Assembly: GCA_030679975.1 (NCBI GenBank)
Contig: JAUXSL010000124.1
Location: forward strand, 1-34,974
Direction: 5' to 3'
DNA: 34,974 nt
From: Actinomycetota bacterium
Lineage (GTDB): Bacteria; Actinomycetota; Aquicultoria; CAJVYJ01; JAUVQD01
Shown here piece by piece: positions 18,975 to 29,572 of this stretch; positions within the stretch are counted from its first letter, which is position 1, and each line of letters opens with the position of its first letter. The position numbers were made by a program, and so were the translations under genes. A model generated the notes under the pieces. That model was not told the origin of the DNA and did no database searches. It saw nothing but the letters and a program-made list of their open reading frames with translations.

Positions 18975-19529
18975 CTAAAAGACCCGGCTCTCCGTCACCA
19001 CCAAGTCCATAGCCACATCGTGTTCGGCGATCGGCAAGATATCGATGGTCTGGATGTCAAAGGCGACGCCTATGGCGGTCGCTTCGACAGTCATTAGGAA
19101 GCGGTCGTAGTAGCCGACGCCATAGCCGAGGCGATGGCGGTGCAGGTCGAACGCGAGGCCGGGAACGATGACGAGGTTTATCGGATCATTCGCCGCTTCC
19201 CCGGTTTGCGGCTCGAGCAGACCGAACGGCCCGTCCGCCAGGGTCTCTGTCCGCCCGTCAAAAAGGCAGAACTCCAACCGGGCCGCGGCCTTGTTCACCC
19301 GCGGTAAGAATATCTTTTTGCCGGCGCCGAGGGCGAAAGCGATGAACGGCCTAAGATCGACCTCGTCTTCAAGGGGCCAGTAGGCGGCGATTCCCCGGGC
19401 GTTTTGGTAGGCGGCCACGGTCGGCAGAGTATCGGCTATTTCGCGGGATGCGCCGGCGCGGGCTTCGGCCCCGAGCGCCCTGCGCCGTTCGCGAAAGACC
19501 TCCCTTAAGCTTGCTTTATGTAATGACAT
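18975..19529 (-). CDS. 5-formyltetrahydrofolate cyclo-ligase
   Basis: KASLREVFRERRRALG, VIVPGLAFDLHRHRLGYGVGYYDRFL. Confidence 0.93.
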   Translation of the reverse strand: MSLHKASLREVFRERRRALGAEARAGASREIADTLPTVAAYQNARGIAAYWPLEDEVDLRPFIAFALGAGKKIFLPRVNKAAARLEFCLFDGRTETLADGPFGLLEPQTGEAANDPINLVIVPGLAFDLHRHRLGYGVGYYDRFLMTVEATAIGVAFDIQTIDILPIAEHDVAMDLVVTESRVF

Positions 19530-19590
19530 GGCGACTCCCGAGCGTTGGGGCGGCTGGCAAGAACCTACTTGTCTACTGTATTATACTCAC

Positions 19591-20556
19591 ATGATCGAGG
19601 TGCGGGAGATACAAAAAAGTTTTGGCGAGGTCGAGGCGGTCGCGGGCGTTACCTTCGATGTCGGCGGCGGCGAGATATTCGGCTTTTTGGGTCCGAACGG
19701 CGCCGGCAAAACTACCACCATAAACATTCTTTGCACCCTGGTCAGGCCCACTTCCGGGTCCGCCGCTCTGGCCGGGTACGATGTTGTCAGTAAAGCAAGC
19801 GAGGTCAGGGCGTCGATCGGTATCGTCTTCCAAGATCCGAGCCTGGACGAACGCTTGTCGGCCTATGAGAATCTCATTTTCCACGCGCTTGTCTACAGCG
19901 TGCCCAAGGATGTCCGCGAAGAGCGTATTGCTTCCGCCTTGGACATGGTTGGACTCTGGGAGCGGCGCCGGGATATCGTGCGCACTTTTTCCGGGGGGAT
20001 GAAACGGCGCCTCGAAATCGCCCGCGGGCTGCTTCATCACCCCAAAGTCCTCTTCCTGGACGAGCCGACCCTCGGTCTTGACCCGCAAACGCGAAACAAA
20101 ATATGGGAATTCGTCCACGACTTAAGGGAGAAGGAAAATATCACGATTTTCCTGACGACCCACTATATGGACGAGGCCGAAAACTGTAACCGCATCGCTA
20201 TTATCGACCACGGCCGGATAATCGCTCTGGACACGCCGGCCAAACTTAAGACTATGGTCGGCGGCGACGTCATCACCTTGAGCACCGCTGATGACGAGGC
20301 CGCCGCGGAACAAATAAAAGAACTCCACGGGCTTGAGGCGACGGCGCAAGACGCCAAGCTGATTCTGGAAGTGCCCGACGGCGAGAAATTCTTAGCGCCG
20401 CTCGTCCGCTCGCTCGACACGCCTATCAACTCGATCAGCCTGCGGCGCCCGACCCTGGAAGACGTTTTTCTCAAACTGACGGGTCGCACGATTCGCGACG
20501 AGAGCGCCGGCGCCCTTGATTCAATGCGCTCCCATGTGAGAATGAGGCGCCGGTGA
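19591..20556 (+). CDS. ABC transporter ATP-binding protein (DrrA-like exporter)
   Basis: GPNGAGKTTTINIL, TFSGGMKRRLEIARGL, VLFLDEPTLGLD; ATG at 19591. Confidence 0.95.
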   Translation: MIEVREIQKSFGEVEAVAGVTFDVGGGEIFGFLGPNGAGKTTTINILCTLVRPTSGSAALAGYDVVSKASEVRASIGIVFQDPSLDERLSAYENLIFHALVYSVPKDVREERIASALDMVGLWERRRDIVRTFSGGMKRRLEIARGLLHHPKVLFLDEPTLGLDPQTRNKIWEFVHDLREKENITIFLTTHYMDEAENCNRIAIIDHGRIIALDTPAKLKTMVGGDVITLSTADDEAAAEQIKELHGLEATAQDAKLILEVPDGEKFLAPLVRSLDTPINSISLRRPTLEDVFLKLTGRTIRDESAGALDSMRSHVRMRRR

Positions 20557-21326
20557 ACATGAACAACCTCCGCGCTGTCTACGCGATTTGGCTTCGGGAC
20601 GTCATCCGTTATAAGCGGGACAAGGCCCGGGTGGTCAGCTCGCTGGCCCAACCCGCGCTCTTTCTTTTTGTCTTCGGCAATGGCTTGGCCAGGGGGCTGT
20701 CTATAAATGTCGCTACAGGCGGCGCGCGGACCGGTTATGTCGCATTCATATATCCGGGCATTATCGGGATGACCCTCTTATTTACCTCGATGTTCACCGC
20801 CGTATCGATTGTGTGGGACCGCGAATTCGGTTTTCTGAAGGAAGTCATGGTCGCGCCCATATCGCGGGCGTCCGTGGCTATCGGCAAGGCGCTGGGAGGG
20901 AGCACCGTGGCGCTTATCCAGGGGGGCATCGTCTTATTATTATCGCCCTTTCTGGGCGTCAAACTTTCGCCCTTGCTGATCATCACTGTCCTGCCGGTGA
21001 TGCTTCTAATATCTTTCTCTCTGACTTCAATAGGTATTGTCATCGCCGCCAAGATGGAGAGTATGGAAGGCTTTCAAGTGATCATGAACTTTCTGATCAT
21101 GCCGCTCTTCGTTCTGTCCGGGGCGATGTTCCCGCTCACCCGGCTGCCGGTCTGGTTGAGGTCCCTGACGCGTGCCGACCCCTTAACCTACGGGGTCGAC
21201 GCTTTGCGCGGCTTGATACTCGGACCGAAGCTGGCCGAGTTTTCTCTGGCCTTGGATTTGACGGTCATCGCTTTGGTTGGTGCGATAATGATATCCGTGG
21301 CCGTCTATTTTTTTGAAAGGCAATGA
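20553..21326 (+). CDS. ABC transporter permease (ABC-2 type)
   Basis: ABC-2 membrane protein, overlaps ATPase stop; multiple TM segments. Confidence 0.92.
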   Translation: MNMNNLRAVYAIWLRDVIRYKRDKARVVSSLAQPALFLFVFGNGLARGLSINVATGGARTGYVAFIYPGIIGMTLLFTSMFTAVSIVWDREFGFLKEVMVAPISRASVAIGKALGGSTVALIQGGIVLLLSPFLGVKLSPLLIITVLPVMLLISFSLTSIGIVIAAKMESMEGFQVIMNFLIMPLFVLSGAMFPLTRLPVWLRSLTRADPLTYGVDALRGLILGPKLAEFSLALDLTVIALVGAIMISVAVYFFERQ

Positions 21327-21329
21327 TGC

Positions 21330-21428
21330 TTGATGCGACGCATCCCGTCGGTCGACAAAGTCTTAGGCGCGCCGGAAGTCGCCGGCGCGGTCGAGGGCCT
21401 GCCGCGCTCGAAGAAGGCGCGTTTATGA
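21330..21428 (+). pseudogene. selA: selA N-terminal remnant (truncated L-seryl-tRNA(Sec) selenium transferase)
   Basis: TTG/ATG-MRRIPSVDKVLGAPEVAGAVEGLPRSKKARL-TGA-TAG, SelA N-terminal-like (LR.(I/L)PSVD.(L/V)L); ends 37 bp before selB. Confidence 0.6.
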
Positions 21429-21465
21429 TAGCGGCGCCGGCGGCCGGGATAAAAAGGGCGATTAT

Positions 21466-23355
21466 TTGATTATCGGCACCGCCGGCCATATCGACCACGG
21501 CAAGACAGAGTTGGTCAAGGCTTTGACCGGCGTCGATACCGACCGCCTGGCTGAGGAAAAAAAGCGCGGGATATCGATAGACCTCGGCTTTGCCTCATTT
21601 TTTCTTCCCTCCGGTCTCGAGGCCGGCATCGTCGACGTTCCCGGCCACGAGCGGTTCATCAAGAACATGTTGGCCGGCTCCACGGGCATCGATTTAATGC
21701 TGTTGGTGGTCGCCGCCGCCGACGGCGTCATGGCCCAGACTATCGAACATCTGGCCATAGCCGAGCTCCTTGGCGTGGGCGCTGCCGTGGTCGCCGTCAC
21801 CAAAGCGGACTTAGCCGGCGCTGAGCGTCTGGACGAGGTCGAGGAGCAAGTGAGGGAATTGCTCGAATCAGGTTCATTTAAGGACGCGCCTATCGTCAGA
21901 GTTTCAGCCAAGCGCCGTCTTGGTCTCGAAGAGCTGGTCGCGGCCATTGAAACCCAAGCCGGTCTACGGACAGAGCGATTGCTCGATCTTCCGCCGCGAT
22001 TGCCCATCGACAGATCGTTTATCCTAGCCGGGGCAGGCCGGGTGGTGACCGGGACTCTTTGGTCGGGCGTGCTCGCGGCCACGGGTTTGCTGGAGCTGCT
22101 GCCAACAGGGGAAACCTGCCGGCCGCGCCGCATCGAAGTCCACGGCAACCCCGTCACCAAGGGCTTAGCGGGCCAGCGGGTGGCGGTGAACATAGTCGTT
22201 TCCGGACCGCCGCCACGGCGCGGAGATTGGCTCGTGCCCCCTGCCACCTTTAGTCTCACATCCGAACTGCTGGCTCGTGTGACGGTTGTCCCGCAGGCGC
22301 CCAGAGCTTTAAAGCGCCGCGCTCGCCTGCGCCTTTATCACGGCACCCGAGAAGTCGCCGCCGTTTTAAGTCCGATAGGCGAGGCCCAGATAGAGCCCGG
22401 CCGACAGGGGTATGCCCGCCTCGTCTTAGCGGAGCCGATAGTCGCTGTCTTCCGGGACAGGTTTATCTTGCGCTCTCTCTCGCCCATGGCCACGGTCGCC
22501 GGCGGGATCATTCTGGAGAACCGGACAAAAGGCCGAGGGGGCCAAGTCGATATAGACCATCTTGCCGCTCTGGCCGGCGATGACCGGTCGGCGGTAAGGG
22601 AGTTTTTTCAAGGGCGGCGTCTGCCGTTGACAGGCGATGAGGTGGCCGACGCGGTCCAGCTCGGCAGCCGGGCGACGGAAAAAGCCGTTGCCGAACTGGT
22701 TGGAGAAAATGCGATAACGCCGTTCAATGTCAGGCAGCGCGTCTACTATTTGGCTACCGAAGCGATCGCCGGCTGCGCCCGCGACCTCGATGCGCTGCTG
22801 GCGGGTTTTCACGCTGAACAACCCTACCGGTTCGGCATCGAAAAAGAGGCGGCCCAAAGGCGGCTGTGGCCCGAGCTCTCTCCTTCCCAGGCCGACATCC
22901 TGTTCGACTATTTCATATCGATGGGGTCGATAGTCCGCCGGGACGGGCGCCTGGCTGCGGCAGACCGGGTGCTTGACGCCATGGCTGTAAAGTTGGAGCA
23001 GATCGGACAGGAACTTCAGGGATTTTCTCCCCCCGACCTAAGAAAACTCGGTGAGGATACGGGCATCGCCGCCGCCGACCTCAAAGCTTTGCTCGGTCAG
23101 CTTCGGTCCGACGGGTCAGTCGTAGCCGCGGGCGGCGACCAATATTTTACCCGGGGCGCCGTTGATGAGGCGACCGGCAGATTGCTGGAGTTCTTGGCCG
23201 AAGCCGGCGAGATAACCGTCAGTCAGTTTAAAGACCTGCTCGGCACGACCAGAAAATACGCTGTCCTCCTGCTTGAATATTTCGACCGGCAGAAAGTGAC
23301 CAGGCGCGTTGGCGATGTACGGGTGGTCTATGATGCGCGGGTGGAAGAGCTATAG
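21466..23355 (+). CDS. selB: Selenocysteine-specific translation elongation factor SelB
   Basis: IIGTAGHIDHGKTELVKALTGVDTDRLAEEKKRGISIDLGFA, DVPGHERFIKNMLAG, C-terminal winged-helix repeats; TTG start. Confidence 0.96.
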   Translation: MIIGTAGHIDHGKTELVKALTGVDTDRLAEEKKRGISIDLGFASFFLPSGLEAGIVDVPGHERFIKNMLAGSTGIDLMLLVVAAADGVMAQTIEHLAIAELLGVGAAVVAVTKADLAGAERLDEVEEQVRELLESGSFKDAPIVRVSAKRRLGLEELVAAIETQAGLRTERLLDLPPRLPIDRSFILAGAGRVVTGTLWSGVLAATGLLELLPTGETCRPRRIEVHGNPVTKGLAGQRVAVNIVVSGPPPRRGDWLVPPATFSLTSELLARVTVVPQAPRALKRRARLRLYHGTREVAAVLSPIGEAQIEPGRQGYARLVLAEPIVAVFRDRFILRSLSPMATVAGGIILENRTKGRGGQVDIDHLAALAGDDRSAVREFFQGRRLPLTGDEVADAVQLGSRATEKAVAELVGENAITPFNVRQRVYYLATEAIAGCARDLDALLAGFHAEQPYRFGIEKEAAQRRLWPELSPSQADILFDYFISMGSIVRRDGRLAAADRVLDAMAVKLEQIGQELQGFSPPDLRKLGEDTGIAAADLKALLGQLRSDGSVVAAGGDQYFTRGAVDEATGRLLEFLAEAGEITVSQFKDLLGTTRKYAVLLLEYFDRQKVTRRVGDVRVVYDARVEEL

Positions 23356-23357
23356 CG

Positions 23358-23798
23358 CTAAGTAATTCTCCGGCTGTTTTCTTCTAAGGCTACCAAGAAC
23401 CGTCCACCTGCCGCAATCTCGATATCGCGGTAGCTTCTCAGCTCTAACAGATCGCTATCGCCGGAGACTACAAAGTCGGCTTGGCCTGCAACAGCGCAGG
23501 TAAGGAATTTGTCGTCGTCCGGATCGGAGCTAATGGGGGTTTTGATGTCCGCAGGTTCGACCAAGACGGCATATTTCTTTAGCAGGGCGATAACTTGTTT
23601 TCGCTTAGCCGGTGTCAAGCCATATTTATTGGCGATTTTTGGGTAGGCGAGCACTCGCTCGATTTCACTGATTATCTCTGTTGAGAGAAGCAACACAAAT
23701 TCGCGATGGCGCCAGGCTTTGAGGATATCGGCCGGCGTGCCACGTTTCGATATGAGGCCGCTGACGATGATATTGGTATCAAGAACGACCCGGAGCAT
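23358..23798 (-). CDS. PIN-domain toxin (COG1569-like)
   Basis: MLRVVLDTNIIVSGLISKRGTPADIL ... DPDDDKFLTCAVAGQADFVVSGDSDLL. Confidence 0.88.
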   Translation of the reverse strand: MLRVVLDTNIIVSGLISKRGTPADILKAWRHREFVLLLSTEIISEIERVLAYPKIANKYGLTPAKRKQVIALLKKYAVLVEPADIKTPISSDPDDDKFLTCAVAGQADFVVSGDSDLLELRSYRDIEIAAGGRFLVALEENSRRIT

Positions 23799-24075
23799 GA
23801 CGCTTTCTTACTTTTCGTACCGCTTCAGCCACATCTCTCTGTACTTCTTCAGGCGTGTATTGGGCCGCTTGTTCCCGAACTTGCTCCAACGCCGCAAAGT
23901 CTTTTTCGCGCTGTGCTTGCCAGCGCTCGTATTCTTGAATTGGGATTAAGGCCGCCATGGGTTTACCGGCGCGCTCGATAACAAACTCGTCGCCGCGGTA
24001 GTAGCTTTCCTCCAATAGTTGGCCGAGATTTTGTCGGGCCTTTATGGCGGTGGTCCGCTTAGTCATTCTTATCAC
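23779..24075 (-). CDS. Phd/YefM-type antitoxin
   Basis: TTAIKARQNLGQLLEESYYRGDEFVIERAGKPMAALIPIQEYE; overlaps toxin. Confidence 0.87.
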   Translation of the reverse strand: MIRMTKRTTAIKARQNLGQLLEESYYRGDEFVIERAGKPMAALIPIQEYERWQAQREKDFAALEQVREQAAQYTPEEVQRDVAEAVRKVRKRHAPGRS

Positions 24076-24084
24076 CCCTTAACC

Positions 24085-24124
24085 ATAATGATTGTTATTA
24101 TTATATCAATAATGATGATTATTA
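24085..24124. promoter_or_regulatory. Two 16-bp near-identical direct repeats upstream of TA operon (operator candidate)
   Basis: ATAATGATTGTTATTA (24085-24100) and ATAATGATGATTATTA (24109-24124), 14/16 identical. Confidence 0.5.
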
Positions 24125-24214
24125 AGCAATAGGTGACATCGCGAGCGAAAACCGAAAACCGATAGCCGACCGAACCGAAAGATTTCTCGGCTTTCGTGCC
24201 GCAGAAGCGGCCTG

Positions 24215-24305
24215 CGGAAGCGCCCAGGGATCGAACCTAGCCGAGAGGTCACCCTCTCACACTGGTGTTGAAGACCAGGCGGCCCACCAGGACCGAAGCG
24301 CCTCC
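24215..24305 (-). tRNA. selC: tRNA-Sec (anticodon UCA)
   Basis: Reverse strand: GGAGGCGC 8-bp acceptor with GCGCTTCC, long D stem GGTCC/GGGCC, anticodon arm CTGGT-CTTCAAC-ACCAG, long variable arm GAGAGG-GTGA-CCTCTC, T arm CTAGG-TTCGATC-CCTGG, discriminator G; CCA not encoded. Confidence 0.95.
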
Positions 24306-24324
24306 CTGTCGGTAGTCGGACCTA

Positions 24325-25089
24325 ATGATACAACTTCTCGCTCCAATGGAAAAAACCAAGTATATGAACCCCTTTAGACTTGCGGCCGTCGGCGATCTTC
24401 ACTGCTCGGAAACGAGCGCCGGCAGCTACCGTTATACGTTCGAGGACCTTAATCTGCGGGCCGATGCTCTCGCTCTCTGCGGCGACCTCACCAGTCGCGG
24501 TAAGATGTCGGAGATCGAGGTGGTTCTGGAAAACTTGGCCGAGGTGCGCATTCCCGTCGTGGCTGTACTGGGCAACCATGATTATCATGAACAGAACAAT
24601 CACCGCTTTCACGATCATCTGGAATCTGCCGGCGTCACCGTTCTGGACGGCGACTCGATGATGCTGACCATCGATAATCGCACGGTCGGTTTTGCGGGGG
24701 CCAAGGGCTTCGCCGGCGGCTTCGGACGGCGGGCCTTACCTGATTTCGGCGAGGAGATTTGGCGGGCTTTTTATCGCGAAACCCTGTCGGAAGCGGATAA
24801 GTTGCGCCGCGCTCTGGTATCCCTGGAAACCGACCTCAAGATCGCCGTCTTGCATTACGCCCCCATATTAAGCACTTTAACGGGTGAGGACCCGCAAATA
24901 TACGCGTTCATGGGCAGCTCGGAATTGGCTAAGGCCATAGATGACGGCGCCGCCGATCTGGCCCTTCACAGCCACGCTCACTTCGGTCAGGAGACGGGGA
25001 GCACTCCGGGCGGGGTGCCCGTCTACAACGTTTCCGAACCACTTATAGGCAGGTCCTACGCGATTTTTGAGCTGGAATTCCCCCGCTGA
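24325..25089 (+). CDS. Metallophosphoesterase
   Basis: AVGDLHCS, GDLTSRG, LGNHDYH, HSHAHFG motifs; internal ATG (24349, MEKTKYMNPFRL) also possible. Confidence 0.88.
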   Translation: MIQLLAPMEKTKYMNPFRLAAVGDLHCSETSAGSYRYTFEDLNLRADALALCGDLTSRGKMSEIEVVLENLAEVRIPVVAVLGNHDYHEQNNHRFHDHLESAGVTVLDGDSMMLTIDNRTVGFAGAKGFAGGFGRRALPDFGEEIWRAFYRETLSEADKLRRALVSLETDLKIAVLHYAPILSTLTGEDPQIYAFMGSSELAKAIDDGAADLALHSHAHFGQETGSTPGGVPVYNVSEPLIGRSYAIFELEFPR

Positions 25090-25682
25090 TAAATATCGAT
25101 CAGGTCGTCGATCACGCCGGGCGGAATAATGTGGCCGCCGGTCTTTTCACCGTAAGTCGATTCGGCGAAAAAGACAAAGCTTAAATATTTGGCGATGTAT
25201 TTGCCGGCTTTACCGATTACATAATGCCAGTCAAAGTCGGCGGCGTTTTCAATCACCGACAAGGCGTCATACCAATCGGCCGGCCGAATCTCTTTGGCCG
25301 CGAGAATTTTCATCATGACCAGATTTTCCGGGTCCATTACCCTAAAAGAAACGCCGGCTATATTCATCTGTCGGGCGCGGCCGAGAATCTCCGGCGTCAG
25401 CTTGATATCGCCTCTGGCCTCGAATATTAGATCGATATCCGAATGGTCCAATGACGCCTTGTAGAGCCAGCGGTGGTCGGTTTCCTCAGTCAAGAATCCG
25501 GCCCGGCCAAGCATATCCAAAGTGCGCTTGGCGTCTTCCCGGCGTATGAGCAGGTCGATGTCTTTAGTTTTGCGCCGCCGCCCATAAGCCCAGACCGCGA
25601 TACCGCCGAAAACCACATAGTCGATACTCGCGGCTTCAAGAACATCGGTGGCGTACTTAAATTGGCGTAGAAGTTCTTCCAT
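25056..25682 (-). CDS. Nucleotidyltransferase-like protein
   Basis: YVVFGGIAVWAYGRRRKTKDIDLLIRRED NTase-fold GG..DxD-type motif. Confidence 0.75.
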   Translation of the reverse strand: MEELLRQFKYATDVLEAASIDYVVFGGIAVWAYGRRRKTKDIDLLIRREDAKRTLDMLGRAGFLTEETDHRWLYKASLDHSDIDLIFEARGDIKLTPEILGRARQMNIAGVSFRVMDPENLVMMKILAAKEIRPADWYDALSVIENAADFDWHYVIGKAGKYIAKYLSFVFFAESTYGEKTGGHIIPPGVIDDLIDIYQRGNSSSKIA

Positions 25683-25723
25683 AAGGGAAATTCTTCCCCT
25701 GTCGCCCCTGTCTTTATCGGAGT

Positions 25724-26716
25724 TTAGTTGCGTCGCCGTCGGGGTTGACGGGCGACCAGCAGGTCGGCCGCCGGGGTGATCGCGAAGATCGCGTTGATCA
25801 GGTCCTCTTCCTTGTCGAGGGAGGCCAGGACGTTAAGTTCAAGGGCTTCGGCCCCGCGGGCCTTGCCGACCGGGGTCAGCCAGGCATCGGCGGCTCCCGC
25901 ATCCAGGAGTTTTTCAAGCAGCTGTGCCCCGGCCGCGTCATCGACTTTGTCGACAATCGCGGTGATCAGTGTCGCCGGATCAGCCGTCGTGGTTTCAGTC
26001 AACTCGCCGGTGACCAACCGCAGCACGTTAGGTACTTCCAGGTCGGCCCGGCCGGCTCCATAGCCGGTCTTCGCCACAATCATCGGCGGCATATCGCTGA
26101 ATTTTTGGACGTATGAGCGGGCGATCGCGGCGCCGGTGGGGGTGACCAATTCAGCGTGAAGGCCGGTGGAATAGACGGGCACACCGCTGAGTATCTCCAG
26201 CGTGACCGGGGACGGGATGGGCATCATGCCGTGGTCGGTCCGAGTCATACCCAGGCCCATCGGCAGCGGCGAACAATAGACCCGGTCAACGCCGAGCATA
26301 TGGAAGCCGATGGCGGCGCCGACGATATCCACAATAGAATCAATCGCCCCGACTTCATGAAAATGAATGGTTTCGACGTTCTTGCGGTTCACCTTGGCCT
26401 GGGCCTGCGCCAGCGTTTGGAAGATGGCCAGGCTCCGTTCCTTTACCTGTGTTTCAAGCCCGCTCTCTTCAAGAACCCGGCGGACATTGTGATAGGTGCG
26501 CACCAGGCCTTTTTCCGTGGCCTTAATAGAAACCTTGGTGGCGCCGATCCCGCCCCGGGTCACCGGTTTGGCGGCCATCACGTATTCGGTCAGCGGCAAC
26601 TTGGCCAATTCAGCCCGCAGCGCGTCGGAATCGACGCCGATATCAAGAAGCGAGCCCAGGACCATATCGCCGCTCAAGCCGGAAAAACAATCGAAGTAAG
26701 CAACTTTCATAATCAC
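25724..26716 (-). CDS. larC: LarC-like nickel insertion protein (shortened C-terminus)
   Basis: KVAYFDCFSGLSGDMVLGSLLDIG, FHEVGAIDSIVDIVGAAIG, TPTGAAIA. Confidence 0.85.
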   Translation of the reverse strand: MIMKVAYFDCFSGLSGDMVLGSLLDIGVDSDALRAELAKLPLTEYVMAAKPVTRGGIGATKVSIKATEKGLVRTYHNVRRVLEESGLETQVKERSLAIFQTLAQAQAKVNRKNVETIHFHEVGAIDSIVDIVGAAIGFHMLGVDRVYCSPLPMGLGMTRTDHGMMPIPSPVTLEILSGVPVYSTGLHAELVTPTGAAIARSYVQKFSDMPPMIVAKTGYGAGRADLEVPNVLRLVTGELTETTTADPATLITAIVDKVDDAAGAQLLEKLLDAGAADAWLTPVGKARGAEALELNVLASLDKEEDLINAIFAITPAADLLVARQPRRRRN

Positions 26717-26779
26717 ACTACTGCCTTCTGTACCCCGTTTTGTGTATAATCTTAAAGCAATTCCGAGGAGAAAGTAAGG

Positions 26780-27270
26780 ATGCCTGACCTCTCTTCAACA
26801 AACACGATTTTAGCAGCTCTAGCAGGCTTAACGTTGTTACTGCTGGTCTGGGTCATCTTGCTGAGCTTAGCGGTGCGCCGGCAAAACCGGGCTAAGCTAA
26901 AGGTTGTCAAGGCTCTGAAGGGGGAGACGGATATCATGGAGATCATCGCCAAGTCGCTCGACGACATAGAGAGTCTTTCCGCCCGGCAGGAGCAATTGAC
27001 GGCGACCGGGCTGGAGCACCGGGCGATGCTAAGCGAGGCCGTCAGGCGTGTGGGGGTTGTCCGATATGACGCGTTTCCTGAAGTCGGCGGGCGCCTCAGT
27101 TTTTCCGCGGCCCTTCTTAACGAAGGCGGCGACGGTGTCATCATCACCTCCATAAGCGGGCGCAGCGACAGCCGCGTTTACGCCAAACCTATTGTCGACA
27201 GACGATCGACCTATCCTTTGTCCGGAGAAGAAGAACAAGCGATGGCAGAGGCTTTTAAAGGTGCGAGGTT

Positions 27271-27274
<4 letters not shown>
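26780..27274 (+). CDS. DUF4446 family protein
   Basis: N-terminal TM, VRRVGVVRYDAFPEVGGRLSFSAALLNEGGDGVIITSISGR. Confidence 0.85.
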
Positions 27275-29432
<2,158 letters not shown>

Positions 29433-29572
29433 TAGCTATCTATTGCTTTTCTTGCCTGCTTTAGCTAATAGTAAACAAGAGAGCAAAGGTTCCCGCCGGC
29501 AAAACCGCTTCAACCAGTAGGCAAATTTGCCGATAGAAATAGAAGGCTTCGCTTACACAAGCAAAATGCTTT

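Noticed and set aside
21426-21431. TGA ending the selA remnant read as Sec
   Set aside because: Immediately followed by in-frame TAG, so readthrough would add one residue only.
26156-26749. 197 aa + strand ORF opposite larC
   Set aside because: Antisense to a conserved gene, no RBS or family match.
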